A stretch of DNA of 64,000 nt, taken from the NCBI RefSeq assembly GCF_028737255.1, contig NZ_JAQZAN010000007.1, positions 167,478 to 231,477 of the forward strand, read 5' to 3'. The first letter of the stretch is position 1, and every line of letters starts with the position of its first letter. The translations under genes were made by a program, and so were the position numbers. Source of the stretch: Actinomycetospora straminea. Lineage in GTDB: Bacteria > Actinomycetota > Actinomycetes > Mycobacteriales > Pseudonocardiaceae. Shown piece after piece: positions 6,842 through 14,872 of the stretch. The notes below the pieces were generated by a model. It made no database searches. It was not told where the DNA came from and saw only the letters and a list, made by a program, of their open reading frames with translations.

Positions 6842-8263
6842 GTGTCCGACGGACTCGCCGGGGGCCTGTCCCGCCGCAGCTTCCTGACCCGCTCCGCCGC
6901 CACCGTCGGCGGTGTCGCCCTGCTGGGCAGCGCCGAGGGCCTGTTCTCGGCGCCCAACGCGGGCGCCGCACCCGGTCCGGGGGGTCCGGGCGGCCCGGGC
7001 TACGGCCCCGTCGTGCCCGATCCGGCCGGCCGGCTCGCGCTGCCGCAGGGGTTCCGCTACACGGTGGTCGCCGAGGCCGGCGTGACCCGGCTGGACTCGG
7101 GGGAGCCCAGCCCGACCAGCAGCGACGGCATGGGCGCCTTCCCGACGCGGGCGAACGGCACCGTGCTCGTGCAGAACCACGAGCTGCGGGGGGCGCGCGC
7201 GGCGGCGGGCCCGCTGGTCGTGCCGACGCCGCCGGAGTTCACCTACGACCCGCAGGCCCCGGGCGGCACCACGACGATCACGGTGGACCGCGACGGCCGG
7301 CGCCAGGGGGAGTACGTCTCCCTGGCCGGCACGTCGACCAACTGCGCGGGCGGCGTCACGCCCTGGCAGACCTGGCTGTCCTGCGAGGAGACCGAGGACC
7401 TGGCCGGGGTCAACGGCTACACGAAGGACCACGGCTACGTCTTCGAGGTCGACCCCGAGGACCGCGCCGCGAACCGGGACCCGCAGCCGATCAAGGCCCT
7501 CGGCCGCTTCGCCCACGAGGCCGTCGCCGTCGACCCGGGCAGCAGCACGATGTACCTCACCGAGGACGCCGCCACCCCCAACGGCCTGCTCTACCGCTGG
7601 ACACCGCCGCGCGGGTTCCGCGGCGGCAAGGGCGCCCTGCGCCGCCTCGGCCCCGCCGACGGCGCGTACGAGGCGATGCTCTGCCTCGACCAGGCCGGCG
7701 CGCCGGTCGACGACCTCTCGCGGGCCACCGCGGTGGGCACGACCTACCAGGTGCGCTGGACCCCGGTGCCCGACCGCGACGCCCGCGTCCTGCCCACGCG
7801 GCGGCAGCTGAACCCGCCGCAGGTCACCCGCGGCCGCAAGCTCGAGGGCTGCTGGTGGGGCGACGGCGGTGCGTACGTCGTCAGCAGCTTCGCCCGCGCG
7901 GAGAGCCCCGTGCCCCACTACGGACAGGTCTGGTTCCACGACCCGCGGCGCGGGACGCTGACCCTCAGGCTGCGCTTCGGGGTCGACCCGGACCCCGACC
8001 AGGGCGGGAGCACGTACGACGGGCCGGACAACATCACCGTCTCGCCGTGGGGCGGGGTGATCCTGGCCGAGGACGGCGAGGGCGTGCAGCACCTGGTCGG
8101 CGCCACCCCGGGCGGCCAGACCTACCCGATCGCGCGCAACGACCTCAACACCAACGAGATGGCCGGTCCGGTCTACTCGCGGGACAAGCGCGTGCTGTTC
8201 GCCAACCTCTACGAGCCCGGGATCTGCTACGCCATCACCGGCCCCTGGCGCAGCCAGCGCTGA
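6842..8263 (+). CDS. PhoX/DUF839-family phosphatase, Tat-exported
   Basis: A 473-residue protein starting at a GTG (GAGAGG site upstream). A twin-arginine signal is clear: SRRSFLTRSAAT at residues 10-21, then a hydrophobic stretch and an Ala-rich cleavage region (PNAGAAPG). The mature protein has PhoX-family landmarks: DGMGAFPT, VLVQNHELRG, TNCAGGVTPWQTWLSCEET, GRFAHEAVAVDP, and LEGCWWGDGGAYVVSS, ending with PDNITVSPWGGVILAEDGEG. PhoX enzymes are beta-propeller Fe/Ca alkaline phosphatases, so phosphate scavenging outside the membrane is the likely role. I see no convincing Pho box upstream. It is monocistronic and convergent with the next gene. Confidence 0.88.
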   Translation: MSDGLAGGLSRRSFLTRSAATVGGVALLGSAEGLFSAPNAGAAPGPGGPGGPGYGPVVPDPAGRLALPQGFRYTVVAEAGVTRLDSGEPSPTSSDGMGAFPTRANGTVLVQNHELRGARAAAGPLVVPTPPEFTYDPQAPGGTTTITVDRDGRRQGEYVSLAGTSTNCAGGVTPWQTWLSCEETEDLAGVNGYTKDHGYVFEVDPEDRAANRDPQPIKALGRFAHEAVAVDPGSSTMYLTEDAATPNGLLYRWTPPRGFRGGKGALRRLGPADGAYEAMLCLDQAGAPVDDLSRATAVGTTYQVRWTPVPDRDARVLPTRRQLNPPQVTRGRKLEGCWWGDGGAYVVSSFARAESPVPHYGQVWFHDPRRGTLTLRLRFGVDPDPDQGGSTYDGPDNITVSPWGGVILAEDGEGVQHLVGATPGGQTYPIARNDLNTNEMAGPVYSRDKRVLFANLYEPGICYAITGPWRSQR

Positions 8264-8272
8264 GCGCACCCG

Positions 8273-8932
8273 TCACTGGGCGAGGGTGGGGGACCGTCGC
8301 GACCACCGTGGTCGGTCGACCTCCCCGACGACGAAGGCCGCGAGGTCGGCCCGGGTGATGGTCCGGCCCCGGGCCGGGGTGGTGCCGTCGAGGACGCGGT
8401 AGGTACCGGTGGGGTCCCGGTCGAGGAGCAGGACGGGCCGCACGAAGGTCCAGTCGAGGCTGCTGGCGCGCACGGTCCGCTCCATGGCGCGCATGTCGGC
8501 GTACAGCTCGCGGAGGAGGGGCCGGACGAGCACGCGGTACCAGAGGGCGAGCTCGGGATCGTCGTCGCGCACCCCGGCGGAGGTGATGCCGATGAAGCGC
8601 TCGACGCCGCAGCGTTCCATCGCGGCGACGGTGGCCCGCGCCCCGTCGGAGTAGAGGGCCTCCGCGCGCCGACCCGGTGGGCCGGCCGCGAAGACCACGA
8701 CGTCCTGGCCCTCGACCGCGGGCGCGAGGCTCTCTCCGTCCCGCACGTCGACGCGCGCGACGACCGGGCGGCGATCCTCGTCGAGGTCGGCCCCGAGGCC
8801 GAGGGCGCGGAACCGGTCGGGGTCGCGGACGCCGGCGGTGACGCGGTGCCCCGCGCGGAGCGCTGCGGAGACGACCTGGCGGCCGCTGCCCCCGCCGGCC
8901 CCGAGGACGAGGACGTGGCGGGGGACGCTCAC
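8273..8932 (-). CDS. NAD(P)H-binding SDR-like reductase/epimerase
   Basis: A 219-residue protein with an N-terminal Rossmann motif, VLVLGAGGGSGRQVV (GxGxxGxxV) at about 7-21, then VTAGVRDPDRF and VVARVDVRDGESLAPAV, typical of atypical SDRs (NmrA/NAD(P)H-binding family). It later has VERFIGITSAGVRDDDPEL and SSLDWTFVRPVLLLD. Its GTG start overlaps the stop of the flavin monooxygenase (GTGA), so it is the second gene of that operon and probably shares the MarR control upstream. It may supply a reductase step or act as a redox sensor; the substrate is unknown. Confidence 0.82.
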   Translation of the reverse strand: MSVPRHVLVLGAGGGSGRQVVSAALRAGHRVTAGVRDPDRFRALGLGADLDEDRRPVVARVDVRDGESLAPAVEGQDVVVFAAGPPGRRAEALYSDGARATVAAMERCGVERFIGITSAGVRDDDPELALWYRVLVRPLLRELYADMRAMERTVRASSLDWTFVRPVLLLDRDPTGTYRVLDGTTPARGRTITRADLAAFVVGEVDRPRWSRRSPTLAQ

Positions 8933-10227
8933 GCGACGACCCGCACCCGTCGCGACACGGCGGACGTCGTCCGGCCGCGTCCGGTCGCGCCCCGGCGTAC
9001 CCGGTGCCACGCCGCGAGGGTGGGGAGGCCGGCCCGGGCGGCCGCGCTCGCGAGCGGGTGGGCGAGCCGCTGCATCGATCGCAGGACGCCGAGGGCGTCG
9101 CGGACGCGGTCGGGTGCGTAGCCGGCCATGGTGCTCTGGAACCGCAGCGTCGCCAGCGCGATCGTCGACCCGCCGTCGCGCGCGGCGACGAGCTCGGTGG
9201 CGAGGTGGCCGGCGTCGCGGATGGCCGTGGCGGCCGACCCGCCGCCCGTGGGGGGCATGGCGTGGACGGCGTCGCCGAGCGCGGTGACCGGTCCGGCGGG
9301 CCACGGCGTGAGGTCGGCGTCGGGGTCGCAGGTGTGGTAGCCGAAGAAGGCCGCGGTGGTCGGGTCGGTGCCGGCGAGGAGGGTCCGCAGGTCCTCGGCC
9401 CACCCGCCCAGGGCGCCGACGGCGACGTCGACGAGCGCCGGGCCCTCGGGCCGTGTCCCGTCGGGGCGCAGGTCCGCGTCCGGCCCGATGAGCCCCCAGA
9501 TCAGCGCGGGCGCCTCGGTGATCGGCGAGACGTCGCGACAGGTCGCGGGGTCGACCGCCGCCCCGGACGCCGGGTCGTGCGCGGTGAGGAACATCCCGAG
9601 CCCCCGTGGCCCGATCGCCAGGCCCGGGCCGCCCTCGAGGATCGCGGGCAGGCGGCCCCGGGTGTCGGCGTCCAGCGGGATCCGGGCGGCGATGCAGCCG
9701 TAGCCGCACGGCACCGAGGTGGGTCGACCGGCCAGGGCCGCCGCGACCCGGGAGCGCGCGCCGTCGGCGCCGACGAGGACGTCGGCGACGTCGGTGCTGC
9801 CGTCGGCGAAGCGGGCGACGACGCGTCCGTCGTCACGCACCTCGTGGCCGGTGTAGGTGGCGCCGAACCGGATCCGGTCGCCGAGGCCGTCGGCGAGCAG
9901 CGTCCGCAGGGGCACCCGGCCGATGAACAGCGCCTCGTCGGTGGCGTCGAAGGTCTGCTCGGACAGCGCCCGCAACCGGTGGTCCGCGAACGTCAGCCGG
10001 CGCGACGCCGCGGGCGGGGCCGAGCTGCCCAGCAGCGCCTGGTAGTGCCCGGGGGTCAGGTGCCGGCGCAGGGTCTCGCACGCCGGGGCGTCGAGGGCCA
10101 GCCGGTAGCCGCCCGTCGCCCCGATGTGGGCGTCGCGGTCGTGCACCGCCACCTCGATGTCCGCACGGCGCAGGGCCTGGGCGAGGGCCAGGCCCCCGAT
10201 GCCGGCCCCGATCACGCTGACTCGCAT
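8929..10227 (-). CDS. FAD-dependent aromatic-type monooxygenase
   Basis: A 432-residue class A flavoprotein hydroxylase. The N-terminal dinucleotide site is MRVSVIGAGIGGLALAQAL; the DG motif is DVLVGADGARSRV at about 155; the FAD ribityl-binding GD motif is VTALGDAVHAMPPTGGGSA at about 330-348. The length is usual for the family (PHBH/TetX type). The ATG at 10227 is preceded by an AGGAGGAGG ribosome site. It is co-translated with the NAD(P)H-binding gene and divergent from a MarR regulator 43 bases away, across a small palindrome, an arrangement typical of inducible detoxification or drug-modifying monooxygenases. Confidence 0.9.
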   Translation of the reverse strand: MRVSVIGAGIGGLALAQALRRADIEVAVHDRDAHIGATGGYRLALDAPACETLRRHLTPGHYQALLGSSAPPAASRRLTFADHRLRALSEQTFDATDEALFIGRVPLRTLLADGLGDRIRFGATYTGHEVRDDGRVVARFADGSTDVADVLVGADGARSRVAAALAGRPTSVPCGYGCIAARIPLDADTRGRLPAILEGGPGLAIGPRGLGMFLTAHDPASGAAVDPATCRDVSPITEAPALIWGLIGPDADLRPDGTRPEGPALVDVAVGALGGWAEDLRTLLAGTDPTTAAFFGYHTCDPDADLTPWPAGPVTALGDAVHAMPPTGGGSAATAIRDAGHLATELVAARDGGSTIALATLRFQSTMAGYAPDRVRDALGVLRSMQRLAHPLASAAARAGLPTLAAWHRVRRGATGRGRTTSAVSRRVRVVA

Positions 10228-10245
10228 GTCGTCCTCCTCCTCTGA

Positions 10246-10259
10246 ATCAGACAACTGAT
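10246..10259. promoter_or_regulatory. Predicted MarR operator between divergent genes
   Basis: ATCAG-ACAA-CTGAT, a perfect inverted repeat with 5-base arms, within the 43-base gap between the monooxygenase start (10227) and the MarR start (10271). It is A+T-rich against the background and well placed to repress both divergent promoters. Confidence 0.6.
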
Positions 10260-10270
10260 AACGTACGCCC

Positions 10271-10711
10271 ATGGCGAAGGACGCGCTGACCGCACAGAAC
10301 CTGGTGCAGACCGCCCACGTCGTCGGGTTGCGGTTCAGCGAGCTGTTCGCCGGGATGGACCTCACGCCGACCCAGTTCGCCGTCCTCATCGAGCTCGAGC
10401 GTCTCGACGACGGGGAGGAAGGGCTGACCCAGGCCGAGCTGGCCCGACGCGTCCTGGTCCGCCCGCAGAGCGTCGGCGTGCTGCTGACCTCGCTCGTCGA
10501 GCAGGGACTCGTCACCCGGACCGGCCCCGGTGGGCGCGGACGGCGCGTCGGCATCGCGCTCACCGAGGCGGGACGGGCGGCCCTCGAGCGCGCGTGGCCG
10601 CCGGTGCGGGCCTTCAACACACCCGCCGCGCTGGGCCTCACCCCGGCGCAGGCCGGGATGCTCGACGAGCTCCTCGAGCACGTCCGCCGGGCACTGCGAG
10701 CAGATGACTGA
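10271..10711 (+). CDS. MarR-family transcriptional regulator
   Basis: A 146-residue winged-helix regulator: LTPTQFAVLIELERL, LTQAELARRVLVRPQSVGVLLTSL (recognition region) and the wing VTRTGPGGRGRRVGIALTEAGRA. This is the normal MarR order and length, with dimerisation helices at both ends. It is divergent from the FAD monooxygenase and almost certainly controls it and itself through the palindrome at 10246-10259. The ligand is unknown but is probably a phenolic or drug-like molecule given the neighbour. Confidence 0.9.
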   Translation: MAKDALTAQNLVQTAHVVGLRFSELFAGMDLTPTQFAVLIELERLDDGEEGLTQAELARRVLVRPQSVGVLLTSLVEQGLVTRTGPGGRGRRVGIALTEAGRAALERAWPPVRAFNTPAALGLTPAQAGMLDELLEHVRRALRADD

Positions 10712-10770
10712 TGGTCGAGCTCCCGTGTGCGCGACCCGGCGAGGACGGGGACGTGCCTCGCCGACCGGGG

Positions 10771-11235
10771 TCACCGAGCGGGTCGGGCGACCTGCTCGCG
10801 CAGCGCGGGGAACCGCCGGACCCACCGGCGCTGCCAGGGCGTCTGGGTGGCGCGGTGGTGGAAGTGCTGCCGGGTCCAGCTCACGGCGTGGTCGGCCGGG
10901 AGCCCGTCCAGGATCGCCAGGCAGGCGATGACGGTCCCGGTCCGGCCCTTGCCCGCCCGGCACGCCGCCTCGACCCGCCGGCCGGCGCGGGCGTAGCGGT
11001 GGAGCCGCTCGATCGCCCGGGCCGCGTCGAGGGGGTCGTTCGGGATGCCGAAGTCGGGCCAGTCGAGCCACCCGTGCGACCAGGTGGGTGTGTAGTCGAC
11101 GCCCAGGTAGAGGCCGTAGTCCGGGGTGCTCCCGCCGGGCAGTGGGTTCTCCACGCCCCGCCCCCGGACGACGGTGCCGCCGGGGAGGACGAGGGCCGCT
11201 CGCCAGTCGTCGAGGATCACGTCCCGGGCCGCCAC
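10771..11235 (-). CDS. protein-tyrosine/dual-specificity phosphatase-like protein
   Basis: A 154-residue protein with a complete cysteine-phosphatase signature: CRAGKGRTG at 92-100 (Cys92, Arg98) preceded by EA. Upstream, LDWPDFGIP contains a WPD loop (Trp59-Pro60-Asp61) supplying the general acid. This size and motif pair match small atypical DSP/PTP enzymes related to swiss-army-knife phosphatases. The substrate could be phosphotyrosine, RNA 5'-phosphate or phosphoinositide. The GTG at 11235 is the best start by homology. It is monocistronic, on the strand opposite both neighbours. Confidence 0.75.
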   Translation of the reverse strand: MAARDVILDDWRAALVLPGGTVVRGRGVENPLPGGSTPDYGLYLGVDYTPTWSHGWLDWPDFGIPNDPLDAARAIERLHRYARAGRRVEAACRAGKGRTGTVIACLAILDGLPADHAVSWTRQHFHHRATQTPWQRRWVRRFPALREQVARPAR

Positions 11236-11370
11236 CGCTCCACTGTGCCCTACCGTTCGGGCGCCACGGGGACGTGGCGCGCGAGACGGGGCGGGGCCGG
11301 TCCGGCCGCCGGAAAATAGTTGCCGATCGCGGCGCCGTGGACCGGCCAAACGGACGGGACAGTCGGTCTG

Positions 11371-11634
11371 ATGGGAGACGACGTCGTCGCGCCACGCACC
11401 TCGTTCGGCGGGGCCGACCCCTCGGCGCTCGAGCACCTGGTGTGGCACCAGGACCTCATCTGCCCCGGGGAGCCGTGCCGCGGTCGGGTGCGGAGCTTCC
11501 CGCCCGGTGAGCTCGTCGACGACGGTCACCACGAGCAGCGACGGTGCCCGCAGTGCGGGACGACGACGACGGCGCCGGCCTTCTACATCGCCCGACGCGC
11601 CGGCCGGCCCCGGAGCGGACCCCATCACGTCTAG
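11371..11634 (+). CDS. small hypothetical protein with a zinc-ribbon-like CxxC
   Basis: An 87-residue protein from an ATG at 11371 (MGDDVVAPRTSFGGADPSAL). It has LICPGEPCRGRVR near residue 30, then RCPQCGTTTTAPAFYI near residue 60, giving a possible Cys4 zinc site from CxxxxC plus CxxC. No strong ribosome site is visible, so the exact start is uncertain. An in-frame TTG at 11320 exists but adds an unconvincing extension. The function is unknown. Confidence 0.5.
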   Translation: MGDDVVAPRTSFGGADPSALEHLVWHQDLICPGEPCRGRVRSFPPGELVDDGHHEQRRCPQCGTTTTAPAFYIARRAGRPRSGPHHV

Positions 11635-11778
11635 CGCGGGCCGTGCTCCGGGCGCCTCAGCGGTGGCCACCGGGACGGCCGGTGGATCCCGCAGCCGGGT
11701 GAATCCTGTCGTGCACCACTCGATCGTGCACACTCGTACGGTGCCCCCGAGCGACGTCCGTGCGCGCGTCGTGCCGAC

Positions 11779-12315
11779 GTGAGCGCCGACGAGGCGCGCA
11801 GCGCGCTGGTCGCCCTCATCGGCGAGGCCGACACCGCGCTCGCCGGGCACCGCTGGCGGCTCGACCCGCGCGCGGCGGCGGGGCTGACCGCGCACGTCAC
11901 GGTGCTCGCGCCCTTCCTCCCGCCCACGATGATCGACGACACGGTGATCAAGCGGCTGGACGCGGCCCTGGACGGAGCGCCGCCGTTCGACTGTGCCTTC
12001 GACCAGACGCGCTGGTTCGAGCGCGACTGCCTGTGGCTCGCGCCGGTGTCCGAGGCGCCGTTCCGGGCCCTGACCGCGCGGGTGTGCGCGGAGTTCCCCG
12101 AGCTCGAGCCCTACGGCGGCCGGCGCCCGGTCGTGCCGCACCTGACCGTGGGCTTCGCCCGCGCGTCGTCGGTGGACGACCTGCGCATCGCCGCCGCCCG
12201 CCTCGGTCGGACCCTGCCCATCCGGGCGCGGGTCGGCCGGCTCGACCTGCTCGTCCTCGAGGGCGCGAGGGCGCGCTGGCGTCCCCGGGCGCGGTTCGAG
12301 CTCGCCGGATCGTGA
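11779..12315 (+). CDS. 2'-5' RNA ligase-family (2H phosphoesterase) protein
   Basis: A 178-residue protein with the two HxT motifs that define the 2H superfamily: HVTVLAPF at 39-46 (His39, Thr41) and HLTVGF at 121-126 (His121, Thr123). The spacing of about 80 residues and the length fit LigT/2'-5' RNA ligase-like enzymes that open or close cyclic phosphodiesters. The biological substrate is unknown. The GTG start at 11779 is followed immediately by a plausible N-terminal helix. The gene ends just before a strong hairpin shared with the convergent AlkZ-like gene. Confidence 0.88.
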   Translation: MSADEARSALVALIGEADTALAGHRWRLDPRAAAGLTAHVTVLAPFLPPTMIDDTVIKRLDAALDGAPPFDCAFDQTRWFERDCLWLAPVSEAPFRALTARVCAEFPELEPYGGRRPVVPHLTVGFARASSVDDLRIAAARLGRTLPIRARVGRLDLLVLEGARARWRPRARFELAGS

Positions 12316-12321
12316 GCGTCG

Positions 12322-12340
12322 CCCGTCACGGCGTGACGGG
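12322..12340. terminator. Bidirectional hairpin between convergent genes
   Basis: CCCGTCAC (12322-12329), loop GGC, GTGACGGG (12333-12340): a perfect 8-base stem with a 3-base loop, seven bases after the 2H gene stop and overlapping the last codons of the convergent AlkZ-like gene. No T-tract, as is common in high-GC actinomycetes. Confidence 0.6.
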
Positions 12341-13435
12341 GGCCAGCACGACCTCACGGTGCTCGACGTCCGCGGCGAGCACGGCCAGCAGGCGGGCGGC
12401 CTCGTCGGTGACCGCGTCCGCCTCGTCGTCCGCGAACGGGCGGTGGGGGCGGACGGTCAGGGTCGCGGTGTGCTCGCCGCGCTCGACCGTCCAGAGGCCC
12501 GCGGTGACGCCGTCGACGAGCACCGCCGCCGGCACCGGACCCCGGCGTGCCACGAACGCCCGGCGATGGGTCTCGTCGCTGACCCGGTCGCGGTCGGCGT
12601 GGGACAGCAGCACGTCGTCGAAGTCGTAGAGCAGGCGCGCCGGGGCGGGGGAGTCGGGGTCGGGACGGGGTGCGTCGGGGAGGTCGACGAGCTCCCGGCC
12701 CTGCTCGTCGCGGAAGACCCGCAGCTCGGGGCGCAGGCGGTCGACCACCTCCCGCAGGCGCGTGAGCCCGGACCACGTCTGGACGTCCGCCACGGTGGCG
12801 GGGCCGAAGGCGGCGAGGTAGCGCCGGACCAGCGTCGCGAGCGACGTGCCCGCGCCGGTGCCACCGAGCCAGGCCTCGACGGTGGTGTGGGCGATCGGTC
12901 CGCTGCGTCCCCACAGTCCGCGCGGCGGCACCTGCACGAGCGGCAGCCGGTTGCGCACCGCGTAGGCCAGGCCGGCGGGCGGTCGATCCGGCCACCGCTG
13001 CGCCAGGAGCGCCCCGAGCTCCGCCGACGTGCGCGGCCGCTCGGCGAGCAGCGGGCGCGCCGCGGCCACGACCGCGTCGACGTCCAGACCGCGCACCGCG
13101 GGCCCGTGGAGCTGGTTGCCGAACAGGTCGCGGTCGAGGACGGGCTGGACGGCCGGGCGCAGCCCGTGCGCGTCGGCCGCCGTGACGAGGTGCAGCGTCG
13201 AGCGCATCAGGGCGATCCGCACCAGCGACCGGTCCGCGAGCCGGTCGGCGGCGTCCTCGGGCCGGAACCCGGCGATGCGGCTCCAGAGCCCGACGTACCA
13301 GCTGTGCGGGGTCTGCGCCTGCAGCCCGACCAGGTGCTCGACCACGTCGACGACCGGCCGCGTGGTCCGCTCGAGCAGGAACTGGCGGGCGAGCGTGGCC
13401 CGGTTCAGCGCGCGCGGGCCGAGGACCGGGGTCAC
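12326..13435 (-). CDS. winged-helix AlkZ-like (HTH_42) protein, possible DNA glycosylase
   Basis: A 369-residue protein of the winged-helix DNA-binding HTH_42 family. Near the N-terminus, VEHLVGLQAQTPHSWYVGLWSRI contains the Q-x-Q motif (Gln39, Gln41) that in AlkZ/YcaQ interstrand-crosslink glycosylases is catalytic. Further family marks are DRSLVRIALMRSTLHLVTA and later LWGRSGPIAHTT plus VRRYLAAFGPATVADVQTWSGL. DNA repair of bulky N-alkyl adducts is the family-based inference; many homologues are untested. The ATG overlaps the stop of the upstream molybdopterin gene (ATGA), so it is translated from the same mRNA, under the TetR-type operators at 14196-14248. Confidence 0.83.
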   Translation of the reverse strand: MTPVLGPRALNRATLARQFLLERTTRPVVDVVEHLVGLQAQTPHSWYVGLWSRIAGFRPEDAADRLADRSLVRIALMRSTLHLVTAADAHGLRPAVQPVLDRDLFGNQLHGPAVRGLDVDAVVAAARPLLAERPRTSAELGALLAQRWPDRPPAGLAYAVRNRLPLVQVPPRGLWGRSGPIAHTTVEAWLGGTGAGTSLATLVRRYLAAFGPATVADVQTWSGLTRLREVVDRLRPELRVFRDEQGRELVDLPDAPRPDPDSPAPARLLYDFDDVLLSHADRDRVSDETHRRAFVARRGPVPAAVLVDGVTAGLWTVERGEHTATLTVRPHRPFADDEADAVTDEAARLLAVLAADVEHREVVLAPVTP

Positions 13436-14181
13436 CGGCCCGCGGACCCCGGCCCCTCGCGTCGCGCGGCGCCCAGCGCGCAGAGGTAGCGGATCGGCGG
13501 GATCAGCAGGTGGTAGATCGGCCGGACCAGCCGGCCGGGCAGGCTGCCGTGGCGCTCCTCCTCCCAGACCCGCGCGCGGGGGTGCTCCTCGAGCAGCCGC
13601 TGGGCCGGTGACCGGCTGATGTCGGTCGGTGCGGACGTGCGGACCTCGATGTGGCTGAGGTGCTTGGTGCTGATGTAGCCGTACTGGCTCGGGCTGACGA
13701 GCCGGACCGGCGCGCCGTGGTCGCCGTCGAGGGGGCGCCCGTCGAGGTGCTCGGCGAGCAGGACGTCGTCGCCCAGCGCGTCCTCGATGGTCGCGACCGA
13801 CCGGTGGCCGTCGAGCCCGCCGAAGACGAGGTGGGTGACGACGGCGGCCGGGTCGAGCACCGGCTCGACGACCTCGCGCCAGAACGTCGCGAAGGACACC
13901 CCCTCCCAGGTCAGGCCCACCGCCGACCAGCCGGCGACGCAGTGGAGGTCGGAGCGCTGCTCGCGGCGGGGGAGGCGCGTGAGCTCGGCCAGCGGCACCC
14001 TGACCCGCCGGGTCACCGCCCCGTGCACGTCGATCCCGTGGTCGGCGGGGACCGCCGGGGCGGGGTGGTGGAGGTGGGTGCCGAAGCGCGGGAAGCCGAC
14101 GACCGGGCGCTGCCCGGGCGGCAGCGTCAGCCCCGGCCGGCCCTCGTCGGTGGCGGATCGGGTCGTGGCGGTCGAGGTCAT
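13432..14181 (-). CDS. molybdopterin-dependent oxidoreductase (sulfite-oxidase fold)
   Basis: A 249-residue protein containing the oxidoreductase molybdopterin domain: IDVHGAVTRRVRVPLAELTRLPRREQRSDLHCVAGWSAVGLTWEGV, where Cys81 in LHCVAGWS is the predicted Mo ligand. VRLVSPSQYGYISTKHLSHIEV matches the conserved PxxYGYKxxK-like region. It has no signal peptide or Tat motif, so it appears cytoplasmic, unlike MsrP/YedY. The C-terminus has a hydrophobic, possibly membrane-associated segment (IYHLLIPPIRYLCALG). It is the first gene of a two-gene operon with the AlkZ-like protein and is divergent from a TetR gene across two operator-like repeats. Confidence 0.82.
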   Translation of the reverse strand: MTSTATTRSATDEGRPGLTLPPGQRPVVGFPRFGTHLHHPAPAVPADHGIDVHGAVTRRVRVPLAELTRLPRREQRSDLHCVAGWSAVGLTWEGVSFATFWREVVEPVLDPAAVVTHLVFGGLDGHRSVATIEDALGDDVLLAEHLDGRPLDGDHGAPVRLVSPSQYGYISTKHLSHIEVRTSAPTDISRSPAQRLLEEHPRARVWEEERHGSLPGRLVRPIYHLLIPPIRYLCALGAARREGPGSAGR

Positions 14182-14195
14182 GTCCGTCCCCCGTC

Positions 14196-14211
14196 TATAC
14201 GCTGTCGTATA
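14196..14211. promoter_or_regulatory. TetR-type operator 1
   Basis: TATACG-CTGT-CGTATA, a perfect inverted repeat 15 bases upstream of the molybdopterin gene start (14181). The same motif recurs at 14233-14248, so both are likely bound by the TetR protein encoded at 14276. Confidence 0.7.
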
Positions 14212-14232
14212 TTCGCGGACGCTACCAGCGTG

Positions 14233-14248
14233 TATACGGTGCCGTACA
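14233..14248. promoter_or_regulatory. TetR-type operator 2
   Basis: TATACG-GTGC-CGTACA: same half-sites as operator 1 with a single arm mismatch, 37 bases away centre to centre and 28 bases upstream of the TetR start. Position and repetition suggest divergent autoregulation. Confidence 0.65.
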
Positions 14249-14275
14249 GAAGCCGGCGGACGAAGGAGAGCGTGC

Positions 14276-14872
14276 ATGGCGGTCGCCCGGACCCCGCGCC
14301 ACCACTGGATCGGCGCGGGTCTCGAGGCGCTGGCCGCCGGCGGGCCGGACGCGGTGCAGATCGAGTCGCTCGCGCGGGCGCTGGGGGTCACGAAGGGCGG
14401 CTTCTACGGCTACTTCGCCGACCGGCGGGCGCTGCTGACCGAGGTGCTCGACACCTGGGAGACCCGCAGCACCGCCGATGTCGTCGCGCAGGTCGAGGAC
14501 GAGGGCGGCGACGCGGCGACGAGGGCTCTGCGGGCCGCCGAGCTCACCTTCAGCGCCGAGCTGCGACCGGTCGACCTCGCGGTGCGCGAGTGGGCCCGCC
14601 GCGACGCCGACGTCGCCGGACGCCTGCGGCGCGTCGACAACGCCCGGATGTCCTACCTGCGCGCGCTGCTCGGGCCGGTCAGCGCCGACGAGGAGGACCT
14701 CGAGGCCCGCTGCTTCGTCGCGTTCTCGGTGGCGGTGGCCGACCACCTCGTCGCGGCCGACCACGGCACCCTCGCGCGGGCCGACGTGCGCGCGGCGATC
14801 CGCCGCCGGCTGTTCGCGCCGGCCGCCGACGCTTCCGGGGCGGACCCGGCGTCCGTACGGTCGGGACGATGA
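14276..14872 (+). CDS. TetR-family regulator (controls the molybdopterin/AlkZ-like operon)
   Basis: A 198-residue regulator. The N-terminal helix-turn-helix is AVQIESLARALGVTKGGFYGYFADRRALLTEVL (about 25-57), the classic TetR signature. The C-terminal domain is helical and ligand-binding. A strong GAAGGAGAG ribosome site precedes the ATG. It is divergent from the molybdopterin operon with two copies of a TATACG-N4-CGTAYA operator in between. Its own stop overlaps the ATG of a PPOX flavoprotein (ATGA), so regulator and flavoprotein form one transcript. Confidence 0.9.
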   Translation: MAVARTPRHHWIGAGLEALAAGGPDAVQIESLARALGVTKGGFYGYFADRRALLTEVLDTWETRSTADVVAQVEDEGGDAATRALRAAELTFSAELRPVDLAVREWARRDADVAGRLRRVDNARMSYLRALLGPVSADEEDLEARCFVAFSVAVADHLVAADHGTLARADVRAAIRRRLFAPAADASGADPASVRSGR

